A stretch of 64,000 nt of DNA from Rhodobacter sp. (GTDB lineage: Bacteria; Pseudomonadota; Alphaproteobacteria; Rhodobacterales; Rhodobacteraceae). Below the pieces are notes generated by a model that made no database searches, had not been told where the DNA came from, and saw nothing but the letters and a program-made list of their open reading frames with translations. The stretch is taken from positions 1-64,000 of the forward strand of contig JADCDI010000006.1 in the NCBI GenBank assembly GCA_020251025.1, written 5' to 3'. The position numbers and the translations under genes were made by a program. Shown here piece after piece: positions 15,853 to 25,074 of the stretch. How positions within the stretch are numbered: the first letter of the stretch is position 1; each line of letters opens with the position of its first letter.

Positions 15853-16704
15853 ATGAAACTTCTTCGCTATGGCCCTGTCGGGGCGGAAAAACCGGGAATT
15901 CTGGACAGCCGGGGGCATCTGCGGGATCTGTCGGCGCATGTCGATGACATCGCCGGCGCGGTGCTGACGCCCGAGGGTCTGGATCGTCTGCGCGGCCTCA
16001 ATCCCGAAAGCCTGCCGGTTGTCACCGGTTCGCCCCGGATCGGGGCCTGCGTGGGCCGGATCGGCAAGTTCATCTGTGTCGGGCTGAACTATGCCGACCA
16101 CGCGGCGGAATCCGGCATGGCCGTGCCGCCCGAGCCGGTTTTGTTCATGAAGGCGACCTCGGCTGTCTGCGGCCCGAACGACGATGTGATCATTCCCAAA
16201 GGGTCGCTCAAGACCGACTGGGAAGTCGAGCTTGGCGTCGTGATCGGGCGCGAGGCGCGTTACGTGGACGAGGCCGATGCCATGTCGCATGTGGCGGGAT
16301 ATTGCGTGATCAATGACGTATCCGAGCGCGCCTTTCAGATCGAACGCGCCGGGCAATGGGTAAAGGGAAAGTCGGCCGATACCTTTGGGCCGACGGGCCC
16401 CTGGCTGGTGACGGCCGACGAGGTGGCGGACCCGCAGAATCTGCAGATGTGGCTGAAGGTGGACGGGCACCTGTACCAGAACGGCACCACCAGAACGATG
16501 GTCTATGGCGTGCGCCATCTGGTCAGCTATATCTCGCAGTTCATGTCGCTGCAGCCGGGCGACGTGATTTCAACCGGCACGCCGCCCGGCGTGGGCATGG
16601 GCCAGAAACCGGCCCCCGTCTATCTGCGCCCCGGCCAGGTGATGACGCTGGGTATCGAGGGCCTGGGCGAACAGCGCCAGACCACCCGCGCCTGGACCGC
16701 CTGA
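15853..16704 (+). CDS. FAH-family hydrolase, probable 2,4-diketo-3-deoxy-L-fuconate hydrolase
   Basis: A 283-residue fumarylacetoacetate-hydrolase family enzyme. The core from about residue 70 shows FICVGLNYADHAAESGM, LFMKATSAVCGPNDDV, KTDWEVELGVVIG with the metal-binding glutamates, and GDVISTGTPPGVGMG. These are typical of 2,4-diketo-3-deoxy sugar acid hydrolases, which cleave the diketo acid to pyruvate plus L-lactate (from L-fuconate or L-rhamnonate). A GAGG site precedes the ATG. As the last gene of the dehydratase operon it completes the route without any phosphorylation step. It converges with cheD, 11 bases away, without an obvious terminator. Confidence 0.87.
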   Translation: MKLLRYGPVGAEKPGILDSRGHLRDLSAHVDDIAGAVLTPEGLDRLRGLNPESLPVVTGSPRIGACVGRIGKFICVGLNYADHAAESGMAVPPEPVLFMKATSAVCGPNDDVIIPKGSLKTDWEVELGVVIGREARYVDEADAMSHVAGYCVINDVSERAFQIERAGQWVKGKSADTFGPTGPWLVTADEVADPQNLQMWLKVDGHLYQNGTTRTMVYGVRHLVSYISQFMSLQPGDVISTGTPPGVGMGQKPAPVYLRPGQVMTLGIEGLGEQRQTTRAWTA

Positions 16705-16715
16705 CGCCGCCCCGG

Positions 16716-17255
16716 CTAGAACAGGATGACATCGTCCTTGCCCAGGGGCTTGCGCACCGGGGCTGCGGCGGGTTTCTGTTCGGGGACCGCGCCGTTGACG
16801 ATCAACTGGCGCACCTGCCCGGTGGCGGGACGGAAATTGATCCGCCGCGCCTGCGTGCCGCCCAGGCTTTTGGCGATGCAGGGAATGTCTTCATCGCTGA
16901 GGTAGTTCAGCGCAAAGGTGGCATTCGCCTGCCCGATCGGGCCCAGGGCATCGGTCACATTGGCCCCGCCGAACAGCTTGGCCTGCAGCGCACTCCGCCT
17001 TGCGCCGAGCTTCAGCAGTTCGTTGATCAGCACTTCCATCGCATGCGCCCCATAGCGCAGCATCTTGGCGTCACCCTGCCCCGGGGCTGCGGGCAGCAGG
17101 AAGTGGTTCATGCCGCCGACCCGGGCACTTGCGTCCCACAGGCAGACGGCAACGCAGGACCCCAGCACGGTTGACAGCACCTCGGCCGGATCGCGCGAGA
17201 CCCTGTATTCGCCCTGGACAATGTAACTTGTCCGATCAGTGGACCCCCCTGTCAC
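16716..17255 (-). CDS. cheD: CheD chemoreceptor glutamine deamidase
   Basis: A 179-residue CheD protein, which deamidates glutamines on methyl-accepting chemoreceptors and in some systems interacts with CheC. The catalytic Cys is in VLGSCVAVCLWD, the His in GGMNHFLLP, and the family stretch KLFGGANVTD is present. The C-terminal 25 residues are a proline/alanine-rich tail ending KDDVILF. The start codon is GTG, overlapping the CheB stop as GTGA, so the two are translationally coupled. It is the last gene of the chemotaxis operon; deamidation and methylation by CheR/CheB act on the MCP encoded two genes upstream. Confidence 0.93.
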   Translation of the reverse strand: MTGGSTDRTSYIVQGEYRVSRDPAEVLSTVLGSCVAVCLWDASARVGGMNHFLLPAAPGQGDAKMLRYGAHAMEVLINELLKLGARRSALQAKLFGGANVTDALGPIGQANATFALNYLSDEDIPCIAKSLGGTQARRINFRPATGQVRQLIVNGAVPEQKPAAAPVRKPLGKDDVILF

Positions 17256-18262
17256 CGGGCCACCGACGAGCCTTCAGAGACCTGGGCGCAGGCCCGCAGA
17301 ATCTCGGCACCGATCTTGTGCAGGGGCAAACGCTGTTGCACCGCCCCCATGTCCCAGGCCGCCCCCGGCATGCCGTAGACAACCGAGCTGTCTTCGTCCT
17401 GCGCCAGTGTCGTTGCCCCGCCGGAGCGCAGTTCCAGCAGACCCGCCGCGCCGTCCCGGCCCATGCCGGTCAGCAGGGCGGCGACAACGCGGTTTGCAAC
17501 GGGCACGGCCGAGCGGAACAGTTCATCGACCGAAGGCATATGCCCCGAAACCGGCGGCCCGGCCGAGACCGTGCAGCGGATCGCATCGCCGTGGGACAGG
17601 CGCAGATGCCCCTCGCTGCCTGCCGCCACACAGATGGTTCCCTGACGCAGGATCAGCCCGCTGTGCGCGGGCAGAACCGTTGCCTTGCAGCGCCGGTCCA
17701 GCAGGCGGATCAGGCTGTCCGAGAAATTCCGCCCCGTATGCTGTACGACGGCGGTCGGCGGGCAATCCTGGGGGAAGGCGGCAAGAACCGACAGCAGCGC
17801 ATCCACCCCGCCGGTTGAAGCCCCGATCAGAACCAGCCTGTCCCGCCGCAACCGCAGGTCCGGGGCCGGAACCGCCGGCCCCAGACCGGCAGCCGTCCGC
17901 CCGACGGACCGGGCCTGTTCAATGGCGGCGAACAGCTGTGGTCCGGTCATGCCGGAGTGCACCATGGGCACTTCGGATCTGGCCGGCCCTGCCGCCGCCG
18001 CAGGCGGGGCGGGCAGGATGCCCACCCAGCGCGCATCCAGCGCATAGAACAGGGACCGCATGCAGTCCCACTCCGGCACGGTGGTATATTCCTGCGCCAC
18101 AAGAACGACATCGGGTTCCATCGCCTCGGCCAGGGTGTAGGTTTCGGAAAGGTCGGCGGCACTTCCGATCACGTTCAGGCCGGGATGATCCGACAGCGCC
18201 TTGATCAGGCGGCCTCGCGTCACGGCGCTTGATGTTGCGACAAGCAGTTTTACAGAGGGCAT
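17252..18262 (-). CDS. cheB: CheB methylesterase with degenerate receiver domain
   Basis: A 336-residue CheB, which removes methyl groups from chemoreceptor glutamates. The esterase domain (about residues 140-330) is intact: Ser149 in GASTGG, His175 in VVQH, and the Asp in GMGRDGA. The N-terminal receiver domain is not: the acidic pair at its start is Thr10-Ser11 (LLVATSSAVTR instead of LIVDDSA), and Ala56 replaces the phosphate-accepting Asp (PDVVLVAQEY). It therefore should not be activated by CheA phosphorylation in the usual way. It lies between the MCP and cheD genes. Confidence 0.92.
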   Translation of the reverse strand: MPSVKLLVATSSAVTRGRLIKALSDHPGLNVIGSAADLSETYTLAEAMEPDVVLVAQEYTTVPEWDCMRSLFYALDARWVGILPAPPAAAAGPARSEVPMVHSGMTGPQLFAAIEQARSVGRTAAGLGPAVPAPDLRLRRDRLVLIGASTGGVDALLSVLAAFPQDCPPTAVVQHTGRNFSDSLIRLLDRRCKATVLPAHSGLILRQGTICVAAGSEGHLRLSHGDAIRCTVSAGPPVSGHMPSVDELFRSAVPVANRVVAALLTGMGRDGAAGLLELRSGGATTLAQDEDSSVVYGMPGAAWDMGAVQQRLPLHKIGAEILRACAQVSEGSSVAR

Positions 18263-18316
18263 CGGTCAGTCCTTTCCCTGGGACGAAGAGCAACGAGGGG
18301 TGGCAACACTTCGGCG

Positions 18317-20677
18317 TCAGAAATCCTGCCAGACGCCCCGCGATGCCGCCCCGCCGGCGGCGGCCTGCTTTGGCCTGGCCTCGCGCGGCGCGGCACTGCG
18401 GCTGCGGCCCGACGGCCTGTCAGACGCCGCCTGGTGGCGCACGGGCTCGGCGGCCCCCGGCGAACGGCTGCCATCGCGCAGCGCAAAGCGCGACACCAGC
18501 GAGGCAAGGTCCGACGCCTCCTGATGCAGCGAATGGCTGGCGGCTGTGGATTCTTCGACCATCGCGGCATTCTGCTGGGTCACCTGATCCAGCTGGGTGA
18601 CGCCGATGTTGATCTCTGCAAGCCCCGTCGACTGTTCCGAGGCACCCGCCGCAATGTCGGAAACCAGGGTGGAGATATGGGCCACACGGTTGACAATGCT
18701 TGCCAGCGCCTCGCCCGCGCGACCCACCTGGTCAACGCCGCGTCCGACATGCTGCGTACTGGTGCCGATCAGGGTCTTGATTTCCTTGGCGGCGGCCGAA
18801 GACCGTTGCGCCAGGGCGCGCACCTCAGAGGCGACCACGGCAAAGCCCTTGCCTGCATCCCCGGCCCGCGCCGCTTCGACCCCCGCGTTCAGGGCCAGAA
18901 GATTGGTCTGGAAGGCGATGTCGTCGATGACGCCGATGATCTGCGAAATCTGGTCCGAGGAGCGTTCGATCTCGGTCATCGCCGAAACCGCGCCCTGCAC
19001 CACCGCCCCGCTTTCCTCGGCTTCCTTGCGGGCCTGGCGTACGATGCTTTCCACCTCGCGCGCGCCTTCGGCGGCCGATTTGACGCTGCTGGTCAACTCG
19101 TCCAGCGCGGCTGCCGTTTCTTCCAGCGTGGCGGCCTGATTCTCGGTGCGCCGCGACAGATCCTCGGAGGCCGAGCTGATCTCGGTGGAGCGGCTGCGGA
19201 TATTCTCGGCCGTGGACACGACCTGGGCGATGGTTTCGTTCAGCTTGTCCAGCGTGCGGTTGAAATCGCCGCGCAGGGTTTCGTAAGTCCCGCTGAATTC
19301 TTCGGTCAGCGCCTCTTGCAGATTGCCGTTGGCAAGGTTCTGCAACCCGACGCTCAGCACATCGACGACGCGCTGCTGTTCGGCCTGCAGGCGGGCGCGT
19401 TCCTGTTCCATCGCCTCGGCGGCGATCAGCTTTTCGCGCAGCCCTTCCAGGGATTGCGCGATCCCGCCAACCTCGTCCTGCCGCTCGGCATCCTGCACTG
19501 CGACGGAAAGATCGCCGTCGGCCACCGCCTTCATCGCGTCGCTGACGCGGCCGATGGGGCGGGTGATGGACCGGGCGATGAAGAACCCCATGCCCAGGAC
19601 AATGGCGGCGCATATGGCGATCACCGCCAGCATGCGGCTGAGATAGCGGTTCACCGGGGCCAGGATCTCGCTCATCCCGCGTTCACCGACCATGATCCAT
19701 TCCAGTCCCATCAGGTCGATGGGGCGGGTCTCGGTCAGCACGCGGGTCCCGTTCGACAGCGTGACATCCTCATGCACGCCGAAGCGGCCGACGATTGCGT
19801 CTTCGATGAATGGTTCGGATTCGATCATATCACCGACTTCAAAGCGGCCCTCGATGCGCGAAGAGGTGTGGGTGCGCAGGTCTGGTCCGATGATGAAGGT
19901 TTCGCCGGTCTCGCCCATGCCCATCGGGTCGGTTACGATGCTGACAAGCCGGTCCAGCGCCAGCTGCAGCCCCAGGGCCCCGATACGGCGGCCATCTGGC
20001 GCGGTCACGGGGGTTACCAGAAAGCTGGCGGGGATGCCGGCGCTTGGGGCATAGGGGCGGAAGTCGGCGATATGCACCGTGTTGTCAGGGCCCGAAAGCG
20101 CGGCTGACACGGCCTCGCCCAGATTGGACGAGGCAAAGGTGCCGTTCAGGAAATTGGTGGCAAAATCCGCTTCTTTCGCAACCGAATAGATCATGTTCCC
20201 GTCCGTGTCGAACAGGAAGAAGTCATAAAAGCCCCCCCGGTCGACCACGGTGCGGAAATAGGGATGAAACGCGGCGTGGTCGGCGTGATAGGTCTGCGCG
20301 CCGTCGGCGCGATTCAGCAGATCGCGGTCGGCATGCGCGTTGGGGTTGCGCGCGACGTAAGCGTCCTGCACCGCATTGGCCGCATTGGCAGACGCCGGAT
20401 CATAGGATTTGAAGGAAAGCTGCATCCGGGTCAGCGCCTCGGCCGTGGTCGGGCTGGCGGCAACAAGAAGCGCTTCGGTCTGCGCTGTGGAAAGCCAGCT
20501 GGTCACCTCGTGTTCCTTGGCGTGGAGCGAGTCGGCAAACTGGATCCGGGCCGCCTCGAGCGAGCTGCGGCGGAACTCGACATAGCTGATCGCCTGCAGG
20601 ATCATCGCAACGACAAGGCTGAAGCCGACAAGAAGGACGGGAAGTTTGTACTTGAGCGGAACGGTAGTGCGGAACAT
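18317..20677 (-). CDS. Methyl-accepting chemotaxis protein
   Basis: A 786-residue transmembrane chemoreceptor. The first membrane helix is at about residues 11-32, a large periplasmic Cache-type sensing domain follows, and a second helix lies in the [16 protein letters not shown] stretch. It is followed by HAMP segments ([20 protein letters not shown]), a long coiled coil and the signalling tip [27 protein letters not shown]. The C-terminal tail of about 45 residues is Ser/Arg/Ala-rich and ends GVWQDF, which may be a CheR/CheB tether-like end. It is encoded within the che operon, before cheB, so it is probably the main receptor for this pathway. The ligand is unknown. Confidence 0.93.
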   Translation of the reverse strand: MFRTTVPLKYKLPVLLVGFSLVVAMILQAISYVEFRRSSLEAARIQFADSLHAKEHEVTSWLSTAQTEALLVAASPTTAEALTRMQLSFKSYDPASANAANAVQDAYVARNPNAHADRDLLNRADGAQTYHADHAAFHPYFRTVVDRGGFYDFFLFDTDGNMIYSVAKEADFATNFLNGTFASSNLGEAVSAALSGPDNTVHIADFRPYAPSAGIPASFLVTPVTAPDGRRIGALGLQLALDRLVSIVTDPMGMGETGETFIIGPDLRTHTSSRIEGRFEVGDMIESEPFIEDAIVGRFGVHEDVTLSNGTRVLTETRPIDLMGLEWIMVGERGMSEILAPVNRYLSRMLAVIAICAAIVLGMGFFIARSITRPIGRVSDAMKAVADGDLSVAVQDAERQDEVGGIAQSLEGLREKLIAAEAMEQERARLQAEQQRVVDVLSVGLQNLANGNLQEALTEEFSGTYETLRGDFNRTLDKLNETIAQVVSTAENIRSRSTEISSASEDLSRRTENQAATLEETAAALDELTSSVKSAAEGAREVESIVRQARKEAEESGAVVQGAVSAMTEIERSSDQISQIIGVIDDIAFQTNLLALNAGVEAARAGDAGKGFAVVASEVRALAQRSSAAAKEIKTLIGTSTQHVGRGVDQVGRAGEALASIVNRVAHISTLVSDIAAGASEQSTGLAEINIGVTQLDQVTQQNAAMVEESTAASHSLHQEASDLASLVSRFALRDGSRSPGAAEPVRHQAASDRPSGRSRSAAPREARPKQAAAGGAASRGVWQDF

Positions 20678-20812
20678 GGCGCGGTCCCCTGGAAAAGGAG
20701 GGTTTCACAAGACAGGCCTGACTGGCCCTGTTGTCTGGTATCCTGCCCCGGTAAAGGGGCGATTAAGCGGGTCGCATCCGCAGCCCTGCGGGGCTTGCGG
20801 CATTGAGTTAAG

Positions 20813-21217
20813 TCAGAAGTATTCCACTTTGTGCTGCGCGGGGTCCTGCCGGGCGGCCTGCCCCGCAAGACGCCGGCGCAGGTCGTCAAGCCGGATTGCC
20901 CCCAAGGCAGGCTCGGCCCAGTCAGCGGCGGCAGGTGCCGGGAACGTCGCCTTGCCAAGACCGGCAAGACAGGCGGAAAGATCACCAAGCGTCTGAGAAA
21001 GAAGGTCGATCTTCTGCAGCGCCCCGGCTGCGGGGCGGTTGCGCAGCGGGACAGTCCCGATCATTCCGGTCACTTCGAACTCGATCGCGGTCAGAAGCTG
21101 CGCGCAGGTTGCCATCTCTTCCGACAGGCGGACCAGCAGCAGGCCGGGGGGGAGCGGAACCGTCGGGTAGGCCGTGGGGGAGGCCGGCGGCGAGGCCGGC
21201 GGGGAGGAATGTCTCAC
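20813..21217 (-). CDS. Unknown small protein in che operon
   Basis: A 134-residue protein I do not recognise. It starts at a GTG that overlaps the upstream CheY stop as GTGA, which argues for coupled translation; an internal ATG (EEMATCAQLL) is an alternative. A proline/serine-rich N-terminal 20 residues precede a probable helical bundle (LLVRLSEEMATCAQLLTAI, KIDLLSQTLGDLSACLAGL, RLDDLRRRLAGQAARQ). Size and helicity are reminiscent of CheZ- or CheC-type accessory proteins, but no active-site motif for either is visible. Its place between cheY and the MCP gene suggests an adaptor or signal-termination role. Confidence 0.72.
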   Translation of the reverse strand: MRHSSPPASPPASPTAYPTVPLPPGLLLVRLSEEMATCAQLLTAIEFEVTGMIGTVPLRNRPAAGALQKIDLLSQTLGDLSACLAGLGKATFPAPAAADWAEPALGAIRLDDLRRRLAGQAARQDPAQHKVEYF

Positions 21218-21600
21218 AGCTTGCCCACCACCCGTTCGATACTGGATTTCAGGGTGACGCTTGTGAAGGGCTTGCGCACCAGGTTGTTCAGGCCCAGCTC
21301 CTGGCCCTGCCGCAGAACCTCGGGGCTGGGCGTGCCGGTGATCAGGATGAAGCCGATGCGTTGTGTCATGCGGTTCTGGCGCAGGGCCGCAAGCAGTTCC
21401 AGACCCGACATGCCGGGCATATGCATGTCGGAAATCACCAGATGCACCGGATTGGCCGCAAGTTTGCCCAAGGCGGCGCGGCTGTCGCTTTCGGTGACAT
21501 GGTTCTTGATCCCGATTTCGTCGAGAGACTGTGAAATCAGCGCGCGGCTGACCGACATGTCGTCGACCACCATCACGCGAAGCGTTTCCCGGAGGCTCAT
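21214..21600 (-). CDS. cheY: CheY-type single-domain response regulator (second)
   Basis: A 128-residue receiver-only protein. The acidic pair is in VMVVDDMSVSR, the phosphate-accepting Asp in LVISDMHMPGMSG, the conserved Thr in ILITGT and the Lys in LVRKPFT. It would be phosphorylated by CheA and act on the flagellar switch or as a phosphate sink. The ATG at 21600 overlaps the CheR stop as ATGA. This is one of two CheY proteins in the operon; two or more CheYs with different jobs are usual in this bacterial group. Confidence 0.92.
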   Translation of the reverse strand: MSLRETLRVMVVDDMSVSRALISQSLDEIGIKNHVTESDSRAALGKLAANPVHLVISDMHMPGMSGLELLAALRQNRMTQRIGFILITGTPSPEVLRQGQELGLNNLVRKPFTSVTLKSSIERVVGKL

Positions 21601-22511
21601 GCGGAAACACCCTTTCCTTTTGGTATGTCTGGCCCGTCGCGGCCCTCTTGGGGACGCCAGTAGGCCGTGACGCCTACGCTGCGGAACATCGCATCGGCCG
21701 GCCCGCTGAGGCGTTCGGAATGACCCAGAAACAGGTATGCGCCCGGGGGTGTCAGCGCCGCGAAACGTTGCCAGAGCCGCGCCTGGGTCGGCTTGTCGAA
21801 GTAGATCGCGACATTGCGGCAGAAGATGACATCGAAGGGGCCGCGCATCGGCCAATCGGACATCAGGTTCAGTTCGGCAAACCGGACGATGGCCCGTGCG
21901 CGGTCACTGATGCGGAATGTGGGGGACGTGCCGTCCTGATCGATGAAGCGATCACGCATTCCCGCAGGTATCGCCTTCAGCTCTTCGGCGGGATAAACAC
22001 CGTCCTGCGCCCGCCGCAGAATTTCCGGATCGACATCGCTTGCCAGAATGCGGATATCCAGACGGGCCGCGTCCGGGCAAAGATCCAGCACGGTAAAGGC
22101 CAGCGAATAGGGTTCCTGCCCCGCCGAACATCCTGCGGACCACAGCCGGACCCTGCGCCCCGCACGCGCCGCCGCCAGAAGCGGCGGCAGCACCCTGTCC
22201 CGCAACAGGCGGAAATGATGATCTTCGCGGAAGAAATGCGTCACATTGGTGGTCAGCGCAGACAGCATCTGCATCCGCTCATCTTCCCCGTCCGGGGATT
22301 CGATCAGGCTGCAATAGGCGGTGAAATCCTGCAGGCCAAGATGGCGCAGGCGCTTTGCCAGACGGGAATAGACCAGATCCCTTTTGGACGAGGGCAGATG
22401 CAAACCGAAATCCTTGTACGCCCTTCGGGCGATGGCGGCGAAATCGGCATCTGTCAGCGCCTGCGGCGCCATGGCAGAGATCGGGTCGGCCTGGCTTGCG
22501 GCGGTTCTCAT
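21597..22511 (-). CDS. cheR: CheR chemoreceptor methyltransferase
   Basis: A 304-residue S-adenosylmethionine-dependent methyltransferase that methylates receptor glutamates. An N-terminal helical domain (about residues 18-90, with LPSSKRDLVYSRLAKRLR and TTNVTHFFREDHHF) precedes the Rossmann-like domain with LWSAGCSAGQEPYSLAF, ILASDVDPEIL and FDVIFCRNVAIYFD. All expected motifs are present and the length is normal. The start overlaps the CheW stop as ATGA. It balances the CheB encoded further down the same operon. Confidence 0.95.
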   Translation of the reverse strand: MRTAASQADPISAMAPQALTDADFAAIARRAYKDFGLHLPSSKRDLVYSRLAKRLRHLGLQDFTAYCSLIESPDGEDERMQMLSALTTNVTHFFREDHHFRLLRDRVLPPLLAAARAGRRVRLWSAGCSAGQEPYSLAFTVLDLCPDAARLDIRILASDVDPEILRRAQDGVYPAEELKAIPAGMRDRFIDQDGTSPTFRISDRARAIVRFAELNLMSDWPMRGPFDVIFCRNVAIYFDKPTQARLWQRFAALTPPGAYLFLGHSERLSGPADAMFRSVGVTAYWRPQEGRDGPDIPKGKGVSA

Positions 22512-22969
22512 GCGGCAGCCTTTCCGCGCGGCTGTACGACGGCGGCAAGATCGATGACGCGCGTCATGCCCTCGTCCACCGTGATCACCCCGGTGATCGT
22601 CTGGCGCGCCGTGTCAGAGCGGACATCGGGGGTTTCCTGGATGCGCTCGCGCCCGACCGAGAGGATTTCGGACACGGCTTCGACCAGAAGGCCCACGGTC
22701 TGACTGCCATGCATGGCGATCACCACGACGTTGCGCGGGCTTTCGGGCGTGCGGTCAAGGCCGAAGCGTGCCGCAAGATCGTAGATCGGAATGACCGAAC
22801 CGCGCAGGTTCATGACACCCAGCACCTCGTCAGGCGCATGCGGCAGGGGTGTGACCGGACTCCACCGCCGGATTTCACGGACCTGCCCGATGTCGATGCT
22901 GAAGCTTTGACCGCCGGCAGAGAAGGTGACGAATTCCAGATCGGTTTCGGCAAGATCAGTGTTGGCCAT
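22508..22969 (-). CDS. cheW: CheW coupling protein
   Basis: A 153-residue CheW, which links chemoreceptors to CheA in the membrane-associated array. Family stretches are FVTFSAGGQSFSIDIGQVREIRRW near the start, VLGVMNLRGSVIPIYDLAARFGL, and VGLLVEAVSEILSV. The start ATG at 22969 is inside the last codons of cheA (14-base overlap). An ATG further upstream (22984) would add MRMCI and is less typical. A normal, full-length protein. Confidence 0.93.
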   Translation of the reverse strand: MANTDLAETDLEFVTFSAGGQSFSIDIGQVREIRRWSPVTPLPHAPDEVLGVMNLRGSVIPIYDLAARFGLDRTPESPRNVVVIAMHGSQTVGLLVEAVSEILSVGRERIQETPDVRSDTARQTITGVITVDEGMTRVIDLAAVVQPRGKAAA

Positions 22970-25073
22970 GATGCACATCCGCATGAAAGAGAGAGGGTCG
23001 TGGGGCCGCCGTGGCGGCGGGGCCGGCGCGGTGCGCCGCGATGGCGTCGGGATCCAGGATCAGGGCGATCTGGCCGTCGCCCAGCACGGTTGCCGCCGAA
23101 ACGCCGGGTACCTGGCCATAATTGCTGTCCAGTCCCTTGATCACGACCTGGCGCTGATCATGCACGGCATCCACGACCAGGGCGCACTGGCTTTGGTTTT
23201 CCCCCTCGACCAGCAGCAGCAGGGGAAAGTCCGCGCGGGCGGAGGGGTCTGTAAAGCCAAGGCTGCGCGCCACATCGACCGTGGGAATGAAGCGGCCCCG
23301 GATCGAAAGCAGGCTGTCATCGGTCCCCACGCGGTGCAGATCACCGGGCGCGGGCCGGATGGTTTCCAAGATCGAGGTGATCGGCACAACCATGGTCTGA
23401 CCGGCAACGGAAACAACCATGCCGTCCATCACCGCAAGCGTCAGCGGCAGCGAGATGGTGAATTCCGTCCCCTGCCCCGGTACCGAGGCGATGGAAATGC
23501 GCCCGCCCAGGGCCGTCACGGCATTGCGCACCACGTCAAGCCCAACGCCGCGACCCGAAAGGTTCGACACGGCGGACGCGGTGGAAAAACCCGGAAGAAA
23601 CAGCAGCCCGTCAATCTCGGCGTCGGCCAGATCTGCATCCGGTGCCACCAGCCCCTTGCGGCGGGCGATGTCCAGAATTCGCGGGCGGTTCAGCCCGGCC
23701 CCGTCATCGCGGATGGTGATGATCACACTGCCCGAGCGGTGCGCCGCGCCAAGCCGGATCGTTCCGGTGCCATCCTTTCCGGCCGCGCGCCGCGCGTCTG
23801 GGCCTTCCAGCCCGTGATCGACCGCGTTGCGGATCATGTGGGTCAGCGGGTCTGCCAGACGTTCGATCACGGTCTTGTCGACTTCGGTATTCTCGCCGAA
23901 GGTCACCAGGCGCGCCGATTTTCCCGTGGCTTCGGCCGCCTCGCGCAGGATGCGCGACATGCGCTGGAACAGCGGCTTGACCGGCTGGGCCCGGATCGCC
24001 ATCACGGCTTCCTGAATGTCGCGCGCCAGAAGACGGTAGTCTTCGACATGCAGCGACACATCGTCATCCGGTGCCAGCGCCATGTCCTGCAGCCGCTGGG
24101 CGATCATTGCCTGGTTGATGATCAGCTCGCCCACCGAATTGATCAGCCGGTCGACCCGGTCAAGATCGACCCGCAGCGTGGGCTTGGGGCCGCGCGCTTC
24201 GCCAGCTTCGGCCCCCGCAGCAAGGTCCGGCTTCTGGGCGGCAGAGGCTGCGGGCGACGGTGCCTCGGGGCCCGGGGCCGGTGGCGGCGGCGCGGCCACC
24301 GAAGGCAGGGGGTCTGCAGGCACCGGGGCATCTTCAAGGGGGGAAATGTCCAGCTCGCACAGCCCTTCCACGAACTCGAAAATCTCCTGCAGGGCTGTTT
24401 CGCTTTCCCGCCCTGCCAGGCGCAGGGTCCAGCCGAGGCCGGGCGTCAGGGCATCCGGCCCGTCCCAGTCGGGCAGCGCCGAAAGGTCCAGCGCAACCTC
24501 GCAGGGGCCAAGCGCATGGACAGCCGCGATCAGCAGGGCAGGATCGTGGCCGTTCGCATAAAGCTGCTGCAGGGGACGGAACCGGATGACATGACCGGCA
24601 GGTTCCTTGGGTGCGGGATCATCCCCGAATTCCAGCGGAATCACGGCGAAGTCGAACGGGGTATCGCCCATGTCAAGGGATTCGGGTTCCGCGCCCAGAC
24701 ACTGATCGAGATTGGCCAGAAAGGCATCTGACACATCCGGTGGCAGAACATCCTCATTGCGGGCCGCCTCCACCAGGTCGGCAAGATGATCGGCCGAGCG
24801 CTGCATCGTGTGCATCACCTCGGGCGTCAGATCCAGCGTGCCGGACCGGACGCCATCCAGCACCGTCTCAAACCGGTGGGCAAAGGCGACAAGGTCGGTC
24901 AGGGCAAAGGCCCCTGCCCCGCCCTTGACAGAATGGACCGCACGGAACACGGCGTTCACCGTATCGGTGTCGCGGGCACCGTCGGCCATGGCGGCAAGAC
25001 CTTCGGCCAGCGCTTCCAGCAGGTCTTCGCATTCCTCAAAGAAGGTATCGCGGATCGAGCTTTGCGGTGCCAT
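22956..25073 (-). CDS. cheA: CheA chemotaxis histidine kinase
   Basis: A 705-residue CheA with all expected parts. The N-terminal phosphotransfer domain carries His47 in AVHSVKGGAGAF. A middle P2-like region is followed by an Ala/Pro/Gly-rich linker, dimerisation segment RLINSVGELIINQAMIAQRLQDMAL (ends only), ATP-binding motifs HMIRNAVDHGLEGPD, DDGAGLNRPRI and LSGRGVGLDVVRNAV, and a C-terminal CheW-like regulatory domain. It phosphorylates the two CheYs of the operon; the CheB here lacks the accepting aspartate. It lies two bases after the first cheY and overlaps cheW. Confidence 0.95.
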   Translation of the reverse strand: MAPQSSIRDTFFEECEDLLEALAEGLAAMADGARDTDTVNAVFRAVHSVKGGAGAFALTDLVAFAHRFETVLDGVRSGTLDLTPEVMHTMQRSADHLADLVEAARNEDVLPPDVSDAFLANLDQCLGAEPESLDMGDTPFDFAVIPLEFGDDPAPKEPAGHVIRFRPLQQLYANGHDPALLIAAVHALGPCEVALDLSALPDWDGPDALTPGLGWTLRLAGRESETALQEIFEFVEGLCELDISPLEDAPVPADPLPSVAAPPPPAPGPEAPSPAASAAQKPDLAAGAEAGEARGPKPTLRVDLDRVDRLINSVGELIINQAMIAQRLQDMALAPDDDVSLHVEDYRLLARDIQEAVMAIRAQPVKPLFQRMSRILREAAEATGKSARLVTFGENTEVDKTVIERLADPLTHMIRNAVDHGLEGPDARRAAGKDGTGTIRLGAAHRSGSVIITIRDDGAGLNRPRILDIARRKGLVAPDADLADAEIDGLLFLPGFSTASAVSNLSGRGVGLDVVRNAVTALGGRISIASVPGQGTEFTISLPLTLAVMDGMVVSVAGQTMVVPITSILETIRPAPGDLHRVGTDDSLLSIRGRFIPTVDVARSLGFTDPSARADFPLLLLVEGENQSQCALVVDAVHDQRQVVIKGLDSNYGQVPGVSAATVLGDGQIALILDPDAIAAHRAGPAATAAPRPSLFHADVHHGQH

Positions 25074-25074
25074 T

